From an uncultured Bacteroidia bacterium (GTDB lineage: Bacteria; Bacteroidota; Bacteroidia; Bacteroidales; F082): a stretch of 64,000 nucleotides of DNA. The notes below the pieces were generated by a model, which was given only the letters and a program-made list of their open reading frames with translations, had not been told where the DNA came from and made no database searches. The number at the start of each line of letters is the position of its first letter. Position 1 is the stretch's first letter. Below, piece after piece: positions 24,714-34,328 of this stretch. Location of the stretch: contig CADBZW010000019.1 of the NCBI GenBank assembly GCA_902799345.1, forward strand, positions 1 to 64,000, given 5' to 3'. Both the position numbers and the translations under genes were made by a program.

Positions 24714-26192
24714 ATGAAAGCAACACTAAAATCACTCATCCTAACGACCCTCGCGCTCGGCGTGATGCTGTCCTCGTGCGACACTCCCGCCAAACGCGTG
24801 CAGCAGGCGCGTGCCTTATATGATGAAGGTACCGAACTGCGCCAGCAACGCCTCTCGGAAGAGGCCACCGACCGTTTCCTGCAAGCCCTCGCGCTGATGC
24901 AAGACTGCCAACCGACCACCGAGAACCTCCGCCTCAAAGGCCAACTCAAAGACAACCTCGGTGCGATGTACAACAAACACGGCCTCTTCGACGATGCCCT
25001 CAAGATGCACTGCGAAGCCATCGCGTGCTTCCGCCAAATCGACGACTCCACCGCCGTGATGACCACGATGCGCAACTGTGGCCGCGTGGCGAAGTCGCTG
25101 GAGCAGTTCGCTCAAGCCAAGCGTTATTACGACACGGCCTTCAGCATCGCCACCTTATTAAACGATAAGGCCATGCAGAGCGACATCTACCTGGAGATGG
25201 GTCGCGACTACTACCTGCCCGTGGGCAACTATCCCGAAGCCATGACTTGCGTTCGCCGCGCCTTGGAAGGCGAACTCGACGACAACAACACCGACATCGC
25301 CAACATGACGCTCGGCGTACTTTATTACTACACAGACGATTACGCCACGGCGAAGACCCACCTCGAAGCCGCTCTCCGCAGCGAGAGGGCAGGGCTGAAG
25401 CAGTCGGTCTACCAGACGCTCTATGCCATCGCCTACAACGAGGGCAACCTCGCGCAGGCCATGGAATACCAAGACCTGTTCACCGAGTGCATGATGCAGG
25501 CCGACAAGGAACACGCCTCCGACAACCTACAACGCCTCAAGGCCGAATACGAACTGAAGGCGCAGAAGAGCGAGATGGAGAGTCTGCTCCGCAACCGCAG
25601 TCTGAAGCTGTGGCTCATCATCGCCGCAACGGTGATTGCACTGTTGGTCATCGTGCTGATTGTGAGGAAGAAGGTGAGCGACCATAAGTTGGCCGTGGAG
25701 CAGTTCCGCAGCCAGGTGGAGCGCGACCAAAACCGCATCCACGAGTTGGTAAGCGATATGGAAAACCTCATCCGCACCAACGACGACCTGCGCCGCGACC
25801 GTCAGACACTCTCGCAAAAAGACCTGCTGATGACAAGCAAGATCATGGGGCGCAACAAGGTCTACACCACAGCGCAAGGCCTTGGCGAGCAGGTGACCGC
25901 CGACACGATGAACTTCGCCCTCAGCGACGACGATTGGGCCGACTTCATCAGCCTTACCGACTTGGTGTACGACGGCTTCTCGCAGCGCCTCCTCGAACTC
26001 TATCCTAAACTCGGCAAGTGGGACGTGCGCATCTGTTGCCTCTCTAAGAACGGATTCTCCAACCAGGTGATTTCCATCCTCTTGGACACCCAAACTGAGT
26101 CGTACTACCGCCGCAAGACCCGCATCAAGCAAATGAAGATGAACCTTGCAGAGGACACACGGACTTTTGAGGAAATTGTGAATGCGGTTTAA
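24714..26192 (+). CDS. TPR lipoprotein with transmembrane helix and C-terminal helix-turn-helix-like domain
   Basis: This 492-residue protein begins with a lipoprotein-type signal (MKATLKSLILTTLALGVMLSSC). TPR helices fill about 25-280 (LGAMYNKHGLFDDALKMHCEA, LGVLYYYTDDYATAKTHLEAA). A single membrane helix (LWLIIAATVIALLVIVLIV) near 300-318 is followed by a coiled coil (VERDQNRIHELVSDMENLIRTN) and a C-terminal domain with LYPKLGKWDVRICCLSKNGFSNQVISILL, which looks like the helix-turn-helix of Bacteroidetes TPR regulators. These proteins are thought to sense at the membrane; targets are unknown. The next genes encode surface proteins. Confidence 0.82.
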   Translation: MKATLKSLILTTLALGVMLSSCDTPAKRVQQARALYDEGTELRQQRLSEEATDRFLQALALMQDCQPTTENLRLKGQLKDNLGAMYNKHGLFDDALKMHCEAIACFRQIDDSTAVMTTMRNCGRVAKSLEQFAQAKRYYDTAFSIATLLNDKAMQSDIYLEMGRDYYLPVGNYPEAMTCVRRALEGELDDNNTDIANMTLGVLYYYTDDYATAKTHLEAALRSERAGLKQSVYQTLYAIAYNEGNLAQAMEYQDLFTECMMQADKEHASDNLQRLKAEYELKAQKSEMESLLRNRSLKLWLIIAATVIALLVIVLIVRKKVSDHKLAVEQFRSQVERDQNRIHELVSDMENLIRTNDDLRRDRQTLSQKDLLMTSKIMGRNKVYTTAQGLGEQVTADTMNFALSDDDWADFISLTDLVYDGFSQRLLELYPKLGKWDVRICCLSKNGFSNQVISILLDTQTESYYRRKTRIKQMKMNLAEDTRTFEEIVNAV

Positions 26193-26218
26193 TCACAAAA
26201 CAAATAATATCTTATGAG

Positions 26219-26386
26219 AAACTACAGATTACACAGATTTGACAGATATACGACGAGAAATTTGCAGGACGCAAGCGTCCAATTATTACAGATTTCCGCC
26301 TATGACAGTCTATCCGTATCAATCGGGAGCCTGCGACCCATAAATTCTACGGGAAGAAATCGGTACAATCTGTAAAATCTGTAGTT
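26219..26386. repeat. inverted-repeat element about 170 bp long
   Basis: AACTACAGATTACACAGATT (26220-26239) is the imperfect reverse complement of AATCTGTAAAATCTGTAG (26367-26384). The interior holds a small palindrome GGACGCAAGCGTCC (26267-26280). Similar ACTACAGATT...AATCTGTAGT elements are common between genes in Bacteroidetes and are probably non-autonomous mobile repeats. Confidence 0.65.
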
Positions 26387-26431
26387 AAATAAAGTCGAAA
26401 TCAAATAATTAACAATCAAATAATTAGATCT

Positions 26432-29400
26432 ATGAAAAAGTTAGTATCAACCCTCATCCTTTGCCTGGCTTGCTTCGGCGGCTTGAAGGCACAAAACTAT
26501 TGGGAGTTCATCGACCATCCAGCCACCTCCTTGTTGGGTGTGGGACCCGATGGCAGCCTGTTTTTCAATGAAGGCAGCAGCGGCATCAGCCGTATGCAAA
26601 TTCCAAACGGAGCTTGTACAACCGTGCTCGGACCAGAGGCAGGCTACAATACGCATTGTTTCAGTGTGAGTCCTGAAGGAAGAATCTTCGTTTTTCATGA
26701 TGACACACAGACCGTAATGTACTCCGACGACAACGGCGACACTTGGCACCAAACCACTTCGCTTTCACCTAATTGCGCATTTCCCACTAAAGCAGGTTTG
26801 TATGCTGTATCCAATGACATTTTTGTCGTGTGGGCCAAAGAAGGGGAAATTCTCTATACCCTCGACGGAGGTGAGACGTGGAGTGGCTGTGTACTTGATT
26901 TTCTCGAAAACTCTGAATCCGTCAAAGACCTTATAGTCAATGAAAATGGAGATGTGTATGTCAGTGTATCCTATTACATTATGAATATCGTCGGCATTTA
27001 TCATTCCACGTTGTCCGACATGCAAAACTGGGAACTCGTTGCCTTTGAAGGTGTTGACATAGAAGATATGGCCTTCGACCCCGAAGGCAATGTGGTGGCT
27101 TGCGGCTATAATGGCGATGGGAGCAGTGTTGGCTTCCAGCACATTCCTGGTTTTTACCTGTTTGCTGGCTCGAGTTTAGCCATTAGCGATGGCGGAGTGG
27201 TTTACACGCCTAATTTTGCAGGTCATTCGGCTGTGCTTTCCTATTCCCTCGACCATGGCGAGACGTTTGTCAGCGCAGGCGAGGACATCCCCCTTGTTGA
27301 CATTGCTCCTGGCGATGGAAGCGGTTATCTTTTCAAAGGGTATGACAATTACCTGTATTTTGTCTCTGGAACTGAGTATTGGAAAAGCATCCCTAATGCC
27401 GACGAGATTCCCACATTCAACCCTTTGGTGGGCGTGAAGTTTTATGACGAAACCAGCCGTTTGTATTACATCATCACCAGCGGCAACACCGTGGAAGTGA
27501 CCTATGACCAATGGCATTTCAACACTTACGTGGGCGACTATGTCGTGCCCGAAACGGTGACCTACGAGGGCGTTACCTATACCGTCACGGCCATTGGTGA
27601 GTTGGCCTTTGGCGGCTGCGAAGGCGAGCTGAACTCTGTGATTGTGCCTAATACTGTAACCACCATTGAAAGATCGGCGTTTGAGTCGAGCGCGAAACTG
27701 CGTACCGTTGTCCTGCCCAATTCCGTGGACACCATCGCTCCGCGAACCTTTGCTAACTGCCCCAAACTGTCTTCGGTACGGCTTCCCGACGGCATCACCT
27801 ATATCCCGAATTTCATGTTCGAGCGCTGCGAGAGCCTCACTTCGTTCACGATACCGCCCACGGTGACGCACATCGGCGAAAGTGCTTTTAATAATTCGGG
27901 CATCGTCATCAACAGCATTCCCGAAAATGTGACCTCCATCGGAAACAACGCCTTCTATTACTGCGAAGGCATCACCTCGATGGTAATACCCAACACGGTG
28001 ACATCATTGGGATGGGGCGTGTTTTGCTTTTGCAGGGAATTGCAATCCATCCAGCTGCCCGACAACCTTGAGGCGATTCCCGCCACGTTCTTGAAGAATT
28101 GTTTCGCCTTAAGTTCCATCACCATTCCTGAGTCGGTGACTTCGATAGGGGAGGAGGCGTTTTCGGGGTGTACGCATCTGACTTCGGTGGTGATTCCCGA
28201 AGCCGTCACTTCAATGGGCAATGGCGTTTTCCAGAATTGCTATAACTTGGCCTCCATCGACATGCCCGAAACCTTGGATTATCTTGGTGAAAAGGCGTTC
28301 CGTAAGTGCGAACGATTGACGAGCATCACCCTTCCCCGAAATTTGACCAAAGTATGCAATGAGGTGTTTGAAGGATGCTCTGCCTTGCATCAAATCGAAA
28401 TTCCCGAATCGGTGACCTCGATTGGAAACAGGGCTTTTGTAGATTGTAATTTGGAAGAAGTTGTAATTCCTAACCAAGTGGATTCCATCGGGTTGAATGC
28501 GTTTGATGGCTGTCAAGGTCTGTCGCATGTGGTGTTAGGCACATCGGTCTCTTATCTTGGTGAGTACGCATTGAATACAGTGGAAAGTGTGGGCGATTCT
28601 CTCATCGTAGAATGCCTCGGCACTACGCCGCCACGATGCGGCTACACCACTTTCCCCGATGCTGCGCTACAAGGCAAGATGATTGTCCCATGCGGCTATG
28701 AGGATATCTATCGCGAGGCTTTGGGCGAGTATTGGGCGAGCGGCAACTTTGAGGAAGACTGCGACTTTGCCGGTTTGGAATGGTACTACGAAATCTTGAA
28801 CGAAAACGGTAGTATCACTTACCAGCATCTGGAATATACTGCTGACACGACCATCAACCATAAGGAAGTGCAAATTATCATCCGCACGAACACCTTATAT
28901 GATAAGGGCGAGCACAGCGAGGTGACGCGAGAATATGTCTATGGTGAAGACGGCATAATCTATTGGTGGAACAAGGATTTGCAGGACTTTACGGTGCTAT
29001 ACGACTACAACGCCGAAGCCGGCGACGAATGGGAAATCAAGGTGGGTACACAACGTATCACCATGCATGTGGATGCCGTGGAGCAATACGAATATGAGAA
29101 CCAACAATTCAGGCTGTTGCAGGTGCGCGATGCAGACGATCTCTTCAGCGGCACCATCGTGTGTGGCGTTGGCCACTTGACCAGTTTCTTCCCCGAAAAA
29201 CTGATGAACCGTGGCAAGAACTACCGCGTGGAAGGTATGCGCTGCTACTGGCGCGAAGGCGAATTGTTCTTCAAATACGGCGAAGAAGATTGCGATGCCG
29301 TTTACAAGGTTTATCACAACGGCCTCGATGATCATGAGGATGATGTGTTTGCGGTTTATCCCAACCCGACCAATGGCGTTCTCGTTGTAGAGACGGTGTG

Positions 29401-29569
29401 CACACCGTCTCTACCAGCAGCAATCTACCGTATCACCAACCTGATTGGCCAAACCCTAATGTCAGGCCAAATCACCTCCGAAACCCAACAAATTGATGTT
29501 TCCAATTTGCAAAAGGGAATGTATTTCATTACCTTTGCAGGCGAAACACGAAAATTTGTGGTGCGTTAA
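26432..29569 (+). CDS. secreted BNR-propeller and leucine-rich-repeat protein with type IX sorting domain
   Basis: This 1045-residue surface protein has a signal peptide (MKKLVSTLILCLACFGGLKA). The region 25-340 contains Asp-box motifs of a beta-propeller (SDDNGDTW, TLDGGETW, SLDHGETF). Residues about 375-760 are BspA-type leucine-rich repeats (SIGEEAFSGCTHLTSVVIPE). A module at about 780-970 (WYYEILNENGSITYQHLEY) is shared with the next gene. The C-terminal sorting domain (VYPNPTNG to the terminal KFVVR) marks secretion by the type IX system. The domain contains residues VETVCTPSLP coded by the 28-bp palindrome at 29387-29414. BspA-type repeats often mediate adhesion. Confidence 0.88.
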   Translation: MKKLVSTLILCLACFGGLKAQNYWEFIDHPATSLLGVGPDGSLFFNEGSSGISRMQIPNGACTTVLGPEAGYNTHCFSVSPEGRIFVFHDDTQTVMYSDDNGDTWHQTTSLSPNCAFPTKAGLYAVSNDIFVVWAKEGEILYTLDGGETWSGCVLDFLENSESVKDLIVNENGDVYVSVSYYIMNIVGIYHSTLSDMQNWELVAFEGVDIEDMAFDPEGNVVACGYNGDGSSVGFQHIPGFYLFAGSSLAISDGGVVYTPNFAGHSAVLSYSLDHGETFVSAGEDIPLVDIAPGDGSGYLFKGYDNYLYFVSGTEYWKSIPNADEIPTFNPLVGVKFYDETSRLYYIITSGNTVEVTYDQWHFNTYVGDYVVPETVTYEGVTYTVTAIGELAFGGCEGELNSVIVPNTVTTIERSAFESSAKLRTVVLPNSVDTIAPRTFANCPKLSSVRLPDGITYIPNFMFERCESLTSFTIPPTVTHIGESAFNNSGIVINSIPENVTSIGNNAFYYCEGITSMVIPNTVTSLGWGVFCFCRELQSIQLPDNLEAIPATFLKNCFALSSITIPESVTSIGEEAFSGCTHLTSVVIPEAVTSMGNGVFQNCYNLASIDMPETLDYLGEKAFRKCERLTSITLPRNLTKVCNEVFEGCSALHQIEIPESVTSIGNRAFVDCNLEEVVIPNQVDSIGLNAFDGCQGLSHVVLGTSVSYLGEYALNTVESVGDSLIVECLGTTPPRCGYTTFPDAALQGKMIVPCGYEDIYREALGEYWASGNFEEDCDFAGLEWYYEILNENGSITYQHLEYTADTTINHKEVQIIIRTNTLYDKGEHSEVTREYVYGEDGIIYWWNKDLQDFTVLYDYNAEAGDEWEIKVGTQRITMHVDAVEQYEYENQQFRLLQVRDADDLFSGTIVCGVGHLTSFFPEKLMNRGKNYRVEGMRCYWREGELFFKYGEEDCDAVYKVYHNGLDDHEDDVFAVYPNPTNGVLVVETVCTPSLPAAIYRITNLIGQTLMSGQITSETQQIDVSNLQKGMYFITFAGETRKFVVR
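29387..29414. repeat. 28-bp perfect palindrome inside a sorting-domain coding region
   Basis: GTAGAGACGGTGTG is followed by its reverse complement. It is read in frame as VETVCTPSL, the same phase as the copy in ogt. Confidence 0.93.
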
Positions 29570-29578
29570 TCGCGGTCC

Positions 29579-29650
29579 TGTAGGGCTGTCGTATTACGGC
29601 AGCCGCGCATGGTAAACCCAAGGCGGCTGCCACGGTGTGACAGCCCTACA
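29579..29650. repeat. 72-bp hairpin repeat, first copy
   Basis: The ends TGTAGGGCTGTC and GACAGCCCTACA pair, as do the inner CAGCCGC and GCGGCTG. The identical element follows the next gene at 32906-32977, and flanking bases back into the coding end are also the same, so gene and tail were duplicated together. Confidence 0.85.
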
Positions 29651-29695
29651 ACAGACCGAAACGAATAGATAAATAACAATCAAAAACATACGACA

Positions 29696-32600
29696 ATGAA
29701 AAAACTAGTTTTAACCTTAGCAATCCTGCTCGCCTTTGCGTTCAATGGCATGACGCAGCAAAGCAGTTTCGCTCCTCAAGGCGCGGAGTGGTATTTCAAT
29801 GTCGCTTCCTTTATGGGCAGCCCAACCACTTATTTCCACATGGAGGTATTGGACGATACGATTATCCAAGGCCACACCTGTAGCGTCATCTCGCCGCAGT
29901 ATGGGGGTGGCAATGGCGACAAACAGTTTGTCTATGAAGACAACGGCGTGGTGTATTGGTATAACCAGACTATTCAAAATTTTACGACACTATATGACTT
30001 CAATGCTGAGGCAGGTGAATCGTGGTATTGCGACATCGATTCCTGCTCTTTTGAGTGTCAGGTGCAGTCTGTTGAAGAGGTTGCTTTGGAAGGCCGTACT
30101 TATCGTGTTCAAACCGTTATACCCTTAATTGGTGACAACAACTATAGTGCTGAGGTGTTTTTCTTTGGAGGGGGACGCATCATCGAAGGCATTGGAGCAG
30201 TAGGTTTGTTCCCTAATTCTTGGGCATGCTCTAATGAATTTGTGTGTGGGGCGTATCTCGATTATTTGCGCTGTTATCTCGTTGACGGCGAGATGGTGTT
30301 GCACCTTGGTGCATACGATTGTGATGAACAAGGCTATTGCTGGGACGGCACTGTGGCTGAATCCTACGGAGGTGGCGACGGTACCGAAGAGAACCCATAT
30401 CAGATTTATACTTCAAATCAGTTGGCTTTACTCGCCCAGCAAACCAACAATGGCACAGGTGGCGATGCCTATTACAAGATTATGGAGAATATCAATCTGG
30501 CCAATTGTGATGGCGGTATTCAGCAATGGATTTCCATAGGGACACCCGAACATCCTTTCACGGGACATTTTGATGGCTGGGGCGATGCCAAAACCATTTT
30601 GAATTTGCATCAAACCATCACTGACGGTGATGCACAGCCTGTGGGTGGTCTCTTCGGCTGCACCAACGGTGCCGAAATCAACAATGTCCATTTAGCGCAG
30701 TGTTATGTCAGCGGAAATGGAAAATATGTGGGCACCCTTGTGGGTTATGCTGGCTTGACCAACATTTCTAATTGCAGTATTTATGACGGACGCGCCTCAA
30801 CTGACAAACAATATGGTATTGCGGGTGGTTTGGTAGGCTTGGCGGGCTACACTTACGGAGAACAGGGAGCGAGCGATCAGACATACTCCATCACGGCGTG
30901 TCAAGTGCAAGAGGCTGTGAAGGTGGAAGCCCATATTGCTGGTGGCGTTGTGGGCCAGATTAACGATTTGCGTGCGAAAGCACAATATGTGATGGATGGT
31001 TGCGTGATGAGTGGCTTGGCCGATAGTTTTTGTGTTCATGGAGGTTCTTCAACTGGTGGTATAGTTGGGATAATGTGGTGGGCGACGATATTGCGCTGCA
31101 CTAACAATCAAAAAGTTGTTGGAGGTCTTTCACCTGGTGGTGGAGGTGTCGGCGGTATTGTAGGAATGGTTGGCTATGGCAGTGTTGAGGAATGTATCAA
31201 CAATGAAACAGGACAGATTAGTAGTGTCGAAGGCTTTAAAGGTGTTCATGTTGGTGGAATTATCGGTATTATTCATAGTAGCGTCGAGAGTAGGGCAAGT
31301 GATATAAGAGGTTGTCAGAACTTTGCCGATTTGTCTGGCACTGGTTGTTGTGGCGGCATTGTTGGTGGTTATCATTTGAATCATTCAGGTACGCCTTCTT
31401 TTGTACAACAATGTAATAATTATTCAAGGGTGACATGTCATCGTCCTGCAAACGCTATTGGCGTTGAAAGTGTTGGCGGCATTGTTGGCCATGTTGGGCA
31501 GGGCTTTGGAAATCTTTGTATCGTTGAATGTAGCAATTTCGGTGATATGGTGATGGAGAGTGAGGAGCAAGGAGATGCTGGCGGCATTTTAGGTTCAAGA
31601 GAAGCGGGCAATATATACATTGTGAATGTGTTCAACAGAGGAACAGTGAGTGCTCCCAAATATGCAGGCGGCATTATTGGCGGTGCTGAGAATATAGGTA
31701 ACTGCGTCATCCAGAATGTGTATAATGCAGGCGAGGTGATTACCAGAGAAGAAATCAAAGGAGCCATCGCTTATAATCAGCAAGAAACAGACCATTTCAG
31801 CGATTGCTATTGGTTGGGCCATCTTGAAAACCATGACGGCGTAAGCCAAGGTGAACCGTTGCAACATTCCTGTGCTTTCTGGCCTACCACTTATTTTGGT
31901 GAATGGAGTCTCGACAGCCTGCAATTCGGACACGATTTGGTAGAGGCTTTGAATACAGGCGCTGAAGCCTTGGTGGAGCAATATCCTACGGTACTTGCCA
32001 TGGTTCACCGTTGGGATTATGACAATGACCATAATAACGACGGCTTCCCCGTCTTTACTGGAGTTGAAGTTGGTTATCCCTTTGGTGAAACGGAATGGTA
32101 CTACGAAATCGAGAACGAGAACGGCAGCATCACTTATCAGCATCTGGAATATGCCGCCGACACGACCATCAACCATAAGGAAGTGGTTGTCATTATTCGA
32201 ACCAACACGCTTTATGACAAGGGTGAACATCAGGAAGTCACTCGTGAATACCTTTATGAAGAAGACGGTGTGGTGTATTGGTGGAACAAGGATTTGCAGG
32301 AATTCACGACGCTCTACAATTTTGGCGCCGAGGAAGGCGACGAATGGGAAATCAAGGTGGGGATGGAAAGCATTCTTATGCATGTGGGTACTGTGGAGTA
32401 TCAAGAATATGAAGGGAGTCTGTATAAAATGCTGATTGTGAGCGATGACCAAGATCTCTTCAGCGGTACCATCGTGTGTGGCATTGGCCACCTGACCAGT
32501 TTCTTCCCCGAAAAACTGATGACACGCGGCAAGGACTACCGTGTGGAAGGCATGCGCTGCTTCTGGCGCAACGGCGAATTGTTCTTCAAATATGGAGAAA

Positions 32601-32896
32601 GGGATTGCGACGAGGTGTATCAGGAAATCCATAACGGCATCGAGGAAGACGGCCCTTCGACAGGCTCAGGGACCTTAACCATTTATCCCAACCCGACCAA
32701 CGGCGTCCTCTTTGTAGAGACGGTGTGCACACCGTCTCTACCAGCAGCAATCTACCGCATCACCAACCTGATGGGCCAAACCCTAATGACGGGCCAAACC
32801 ACCTCCGAAACCGAACAAATCAACGTGTCCGGCCTGCCCGATGGGATGTATTTCATCACCGTGGGCGACACGACGCGGAAATTTGTGGTGCGTTAA
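29696..32896 (+). CDS. secreted GLUG-repeat protein with type IX sorting domain
   Basis: This 1066-residue protein has a signal peptide (MKKLVLTLAILLAFAFNGMTQ). A module at about 30-200 (ending near LRCYLVDGEMVLHLG) is repeated in diverged form at about 800-985 (WYYEIENENGSITYQHLEY), the latter close to the module in the preceding gene. Between them, about 225-760, run many glycine-rich GLUG-type units (VGGLFGCTNGAEINNVHL, GGIVGMVGYGSVEECINN) expected to form a beta-solenoid. The C-terminal sorting domain ends RKFVVR. Two dispersed repeats are translated inside it: GPSTGSGT from 32651-32674 and VETVCTPSLP from 32714-32741. An adhesin-like surface role is inferred. Confidence 0.87.
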   Translation: MKKLVLTLAILLAFAFNGMTQQSSFAPQGAEWYFNVASFMGSPTTYFHMEVLDDTIIQGHTCSVISPQYGGGNGDKQFVYEDNGVVYWYNQTIQNFTTLYDFNAEAGESWYCDIDSCSFECQVQSVEEVALEGRTYRVQTVIPLIGDNNYSAEVFFFGGGRIIEGIGAVGLFPNSWACSNEFVCGAYLDYLRCYLVDGEMVLHLGAYDCDEQGYCWDGTVAESYGGGDGTEENPYQIYTSNQLALLAQQTNNGTGGDAYYKIMENINLANCDGGIQQWISIGTPEHPFTGHFDGWGDAKTILNLHQTITDGDAQPVGGLFGCTNGAEINNVHLAQCYVSGNGKYVGTLVGYAGLTNISNCSIYDGRASTDKQYGIAGGLVGLAGYTYGEQGASDQTYSITACQVQEAVKVEAHIAGGVVGQINDLRAKAQYVMDGCVMSGLADSFCVHGGSSTGGIVGIMWWATILRCTNNQKVVGGLSPGGGGVGGIVGMVGYGSVEECINNETGQISSVEGFKGVHVGGIIGIIHSSVESRASDIRGCQNFADLSGTGCCGGIVGGYHLNHSGTPSFVQQCNNYSRVTCHRPANAIGVESVGGIVGHVGQGFGNLCIVECSNFGDMVMESEEQGDAGGILGSREAGNIYIVNVFNRGTVSAPKYAGGIIGGAENIGNCVIQNVYNAGEVITREEIKGAIAYNQQETDHFSDCYWLGHLENHDGVSQGEPLQHSCAFWPTTYFGEWSLDSLQFGHDLVEALNTGAEALVEQYPTVLAMVHRWDYDNDHNNDGFPVFTGVEVGYPFGETEWYYEIENENGSITYQHLEYAADTTINHKEVVVIIRTNTLYDKGEHQEVTREYLYEEDGVVYWWNKDLQEFTTLYNFGAEEGDEWEIKVGMESILMHVGTVEYQEYEGSLYKMLIVSDDQDLFSGTIVCGIGHLTSFFPEKLMTRGKDYRVEGMRCFWRNGELFFKYGERDCDEVYQEIHNGIEEDGPSTGSGTLTIYPNPTNGVLFVETVCTPSLPAAIYRITNLMGQTLMTGQTTSETEQINVSGLPDGMYFITVGDTTRKFVVR
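32651..32674. repeat. REP-like sequence translated in frame
   Basis: GGCCCTTCGACAGGCTCAGG and the next four bases match the widespread repeat wording 'CCTGAGCCTGTCGAAGG' in reverse. It adds GPSTGSGT before the sorting domain; the paralogue at 26432-29569 lacks it. Relatives lie at 39404 and 63535. Confidence 0.75.
32714..32741. repeat. 28-bp perfect palindrome inside a sorting-domain coding region
   Basis: Identical to the copy at 29387-29414 and at the matching place of the paralogue, again read as VETVCTPSL. Confidence 0.93.
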
Positions 32897-32905
32897 TCGC
32901 GGTCC

Positions 32906-32977
32906 TGTAGGGCTGTCGTATTACGGCAGCCGCGCATGGTAAACCCAAGGCGGCTGCCACGGTGTGACAGCCCTACA
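32906..32977. repeat. 72-bp hairpin repeat, second copy
   Basis: Same sequence and same position relative to the stop codon as 29579-29650. It may act as a terminator-like hairpin, though no T-run follows. Confidence 0.85.
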
Positions 32978-33028
32978 TACAGACCGAAACGAAATAACAA
33001 ATTGATAAACTGTTAAAAATCAGATAAA

Positions 33029-33745
33029 ATGAAGAAATTGAATTTGTTATGGGCTGTTTTGCTGCTGCTTACGGCTTGCGGCAAGGATCTGTTGCCCACC
33101 GATGTCGTCGCAACCCATTCGCGCGACAACGATGGAAGCATTTATATCCAAGTGGCCTACGGCGACGGCACCGAGCAGTATTTCAAGGTGCTTTCCGAAA
33201 ACACCGCTGAGGTGGTAGGCGTCACGGAATACTTCGGCGGCATTGAGCCTCCCATCGACTTTGGCGGCACGGAAGTGGTCATCCCTTCCGAAATCTCCCA
33301 CGACGGACAAACCTATACCATTGTGGGCATCGGTAGCTATGCGTTCTATGACCGTCAAGAGTTGCGCTCGGTGGAGATTCCCGGCACCGTGCAATATGTG
33401 GGTGCTCGCGCTTTCGACTTCTGCCTCAAACTCAAGACCATCAAACTGCCTGACGGCGTGAACCGAATCGGTAAAATGGCTTTCAGGAGTTGCGTTGAAC
33501 TGACCACCGTGGAATTAGGCTCAGGACTTACGGGCCTCTACTACGATGCTTTCGATGATTGTCGAGGACTTGCCACATTGGTTTGCCATGCGCCAACCCC
33601 TCCGGAAATCCTCGTTGATGTGCCAAATCCAAGTTTTTTATGGAATTGTCCCATCAACGAAATCAAGGTCCCTGCCGAGAGCGTGGAGGCTTACAAAACA
33701 GGCTACCTTTGGAACGAATTATCGGATAGGATTGTGGCTTTGTAA
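33029..33745 (+). CDS. leucine-rich-repeat (BspA-type) lipoprotein
   Basis: This 238-residue lipoprotein has a short signal ending LLLTACGKD (lipidated Cys). Residues about 80-190 hold BspA-type LRR_5 repeats: GIGSYAFYDRQELRSVEIPG, VGARAFDFCLKLKTIKLPD, IGKMAFRSCVELTTVELG. The end NEIKVPAESVEAYKTGYLW is the usual cap of such proteins. It shares the repeat type with the secreted protein at 26432-29569. Surface-exposed lipoprotein is inferred; ligand unknown. Confidence 0.85.
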   Translation: MKKLNLLWAVLLLLTACGKDLLPTDVVATHSRDNDGSIYIQVAYGDGTEQYFKVLSENTAEVVGVTEYFGGIEPPIDFGGTEVVIPSEISHDGQTYTIVGIGSYAFYDRQELRSVEIPGTVQYVGARAFDFCLKLKTIKLPDGVNRIGKMAFRSCVELTTVELGSGLTGLYYDAFDDCRGLATLVCHAPTPPEILVDVPNPSFLWNCPINEIKVPAESVEAYKTGYLWNELSDRIVAL

Positions 33746-33777
33746 CCAATTGATTATCAACTCAAAATTTAAATGTT

Positions 33778-34311
33778 ATGAAAACTATTGCAAAATCAGT
33801 GTTCTTGCTCTTGGTCGTGGTTTCTTTCGCGTCCTGCAAGAAAGACCCGCTTTACCTGTTTGACCCCGCACAGAATGAGATGGTCTTTGGCACCTACAAA
33901 CAAGAGATGAATGTGGCTTACGCTGAATACGAAGACTATTTCAACATTAGTGCAGAATCCAAAGGTGGATTTATCACCCCGACGTTTATCTTCCGTTTTC
34001 GGAATGTTCCTTACGAAGTGGTGGGCCAAACCATCCGTTTGGACGAAATGTCGGATTATACCTTGTCGTTTGAGCTTTTGGGCGAGGTGTCGTGGTTCAC
34101 TTCTCCGGAGAAGGTCTGTGGCAAGATTTGGAATTGGGATGATCAGCTTGAACAAAACGTGGCTACCGACTATCCCGACAAATCGCCGTTCAGCAGCGGC
34201 TGGATGAAATTTGAGGAGGACGAAACGGGTCTCACCTTCACTCTTCACGGCGTGATGAGAAACGGCTACACTCTTCGGACGAAGCTGTTTTTCCCTGCTG
34301 AGGAGAAATAA
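33778..34311 (+). CDS. unrecognised lipoprotein, 177 residues
   Basis: A lipoprotein signal is plain (MKTIAKSVFLLLVVVSFASCKKD, Cys20). The rest, about 155 residues, is not a family I know; it looks beta-rich (ITPTFIFRFRNVPYEVV, GLTFTLHGVMRNGYTLRTKLFF). It begins 32 bases after the LRR lipoprotein gene and is followed by a strong terminator, so the two lipoproteins are probably one unit. Confidence 0.8.
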   Translation: MKTIAKSVFLLLVVVSFASCKKDPLYLFDPAQNEMVFGTYKQEMNVAYAEYEDYFNISAESKGGFITPTFIFRFRNVPYEVVGQTIRLDEMSDYTLSFELLGEVSWFTSPEKVCGKIWNWDDQLEQNVATDYPDKSPFSSGWMKFEEDETGLTFTLHGVMRNGYTLRTKLFFPAEEK

Positions 34312-34328
34312 TCGACGGATTGGTTTCC

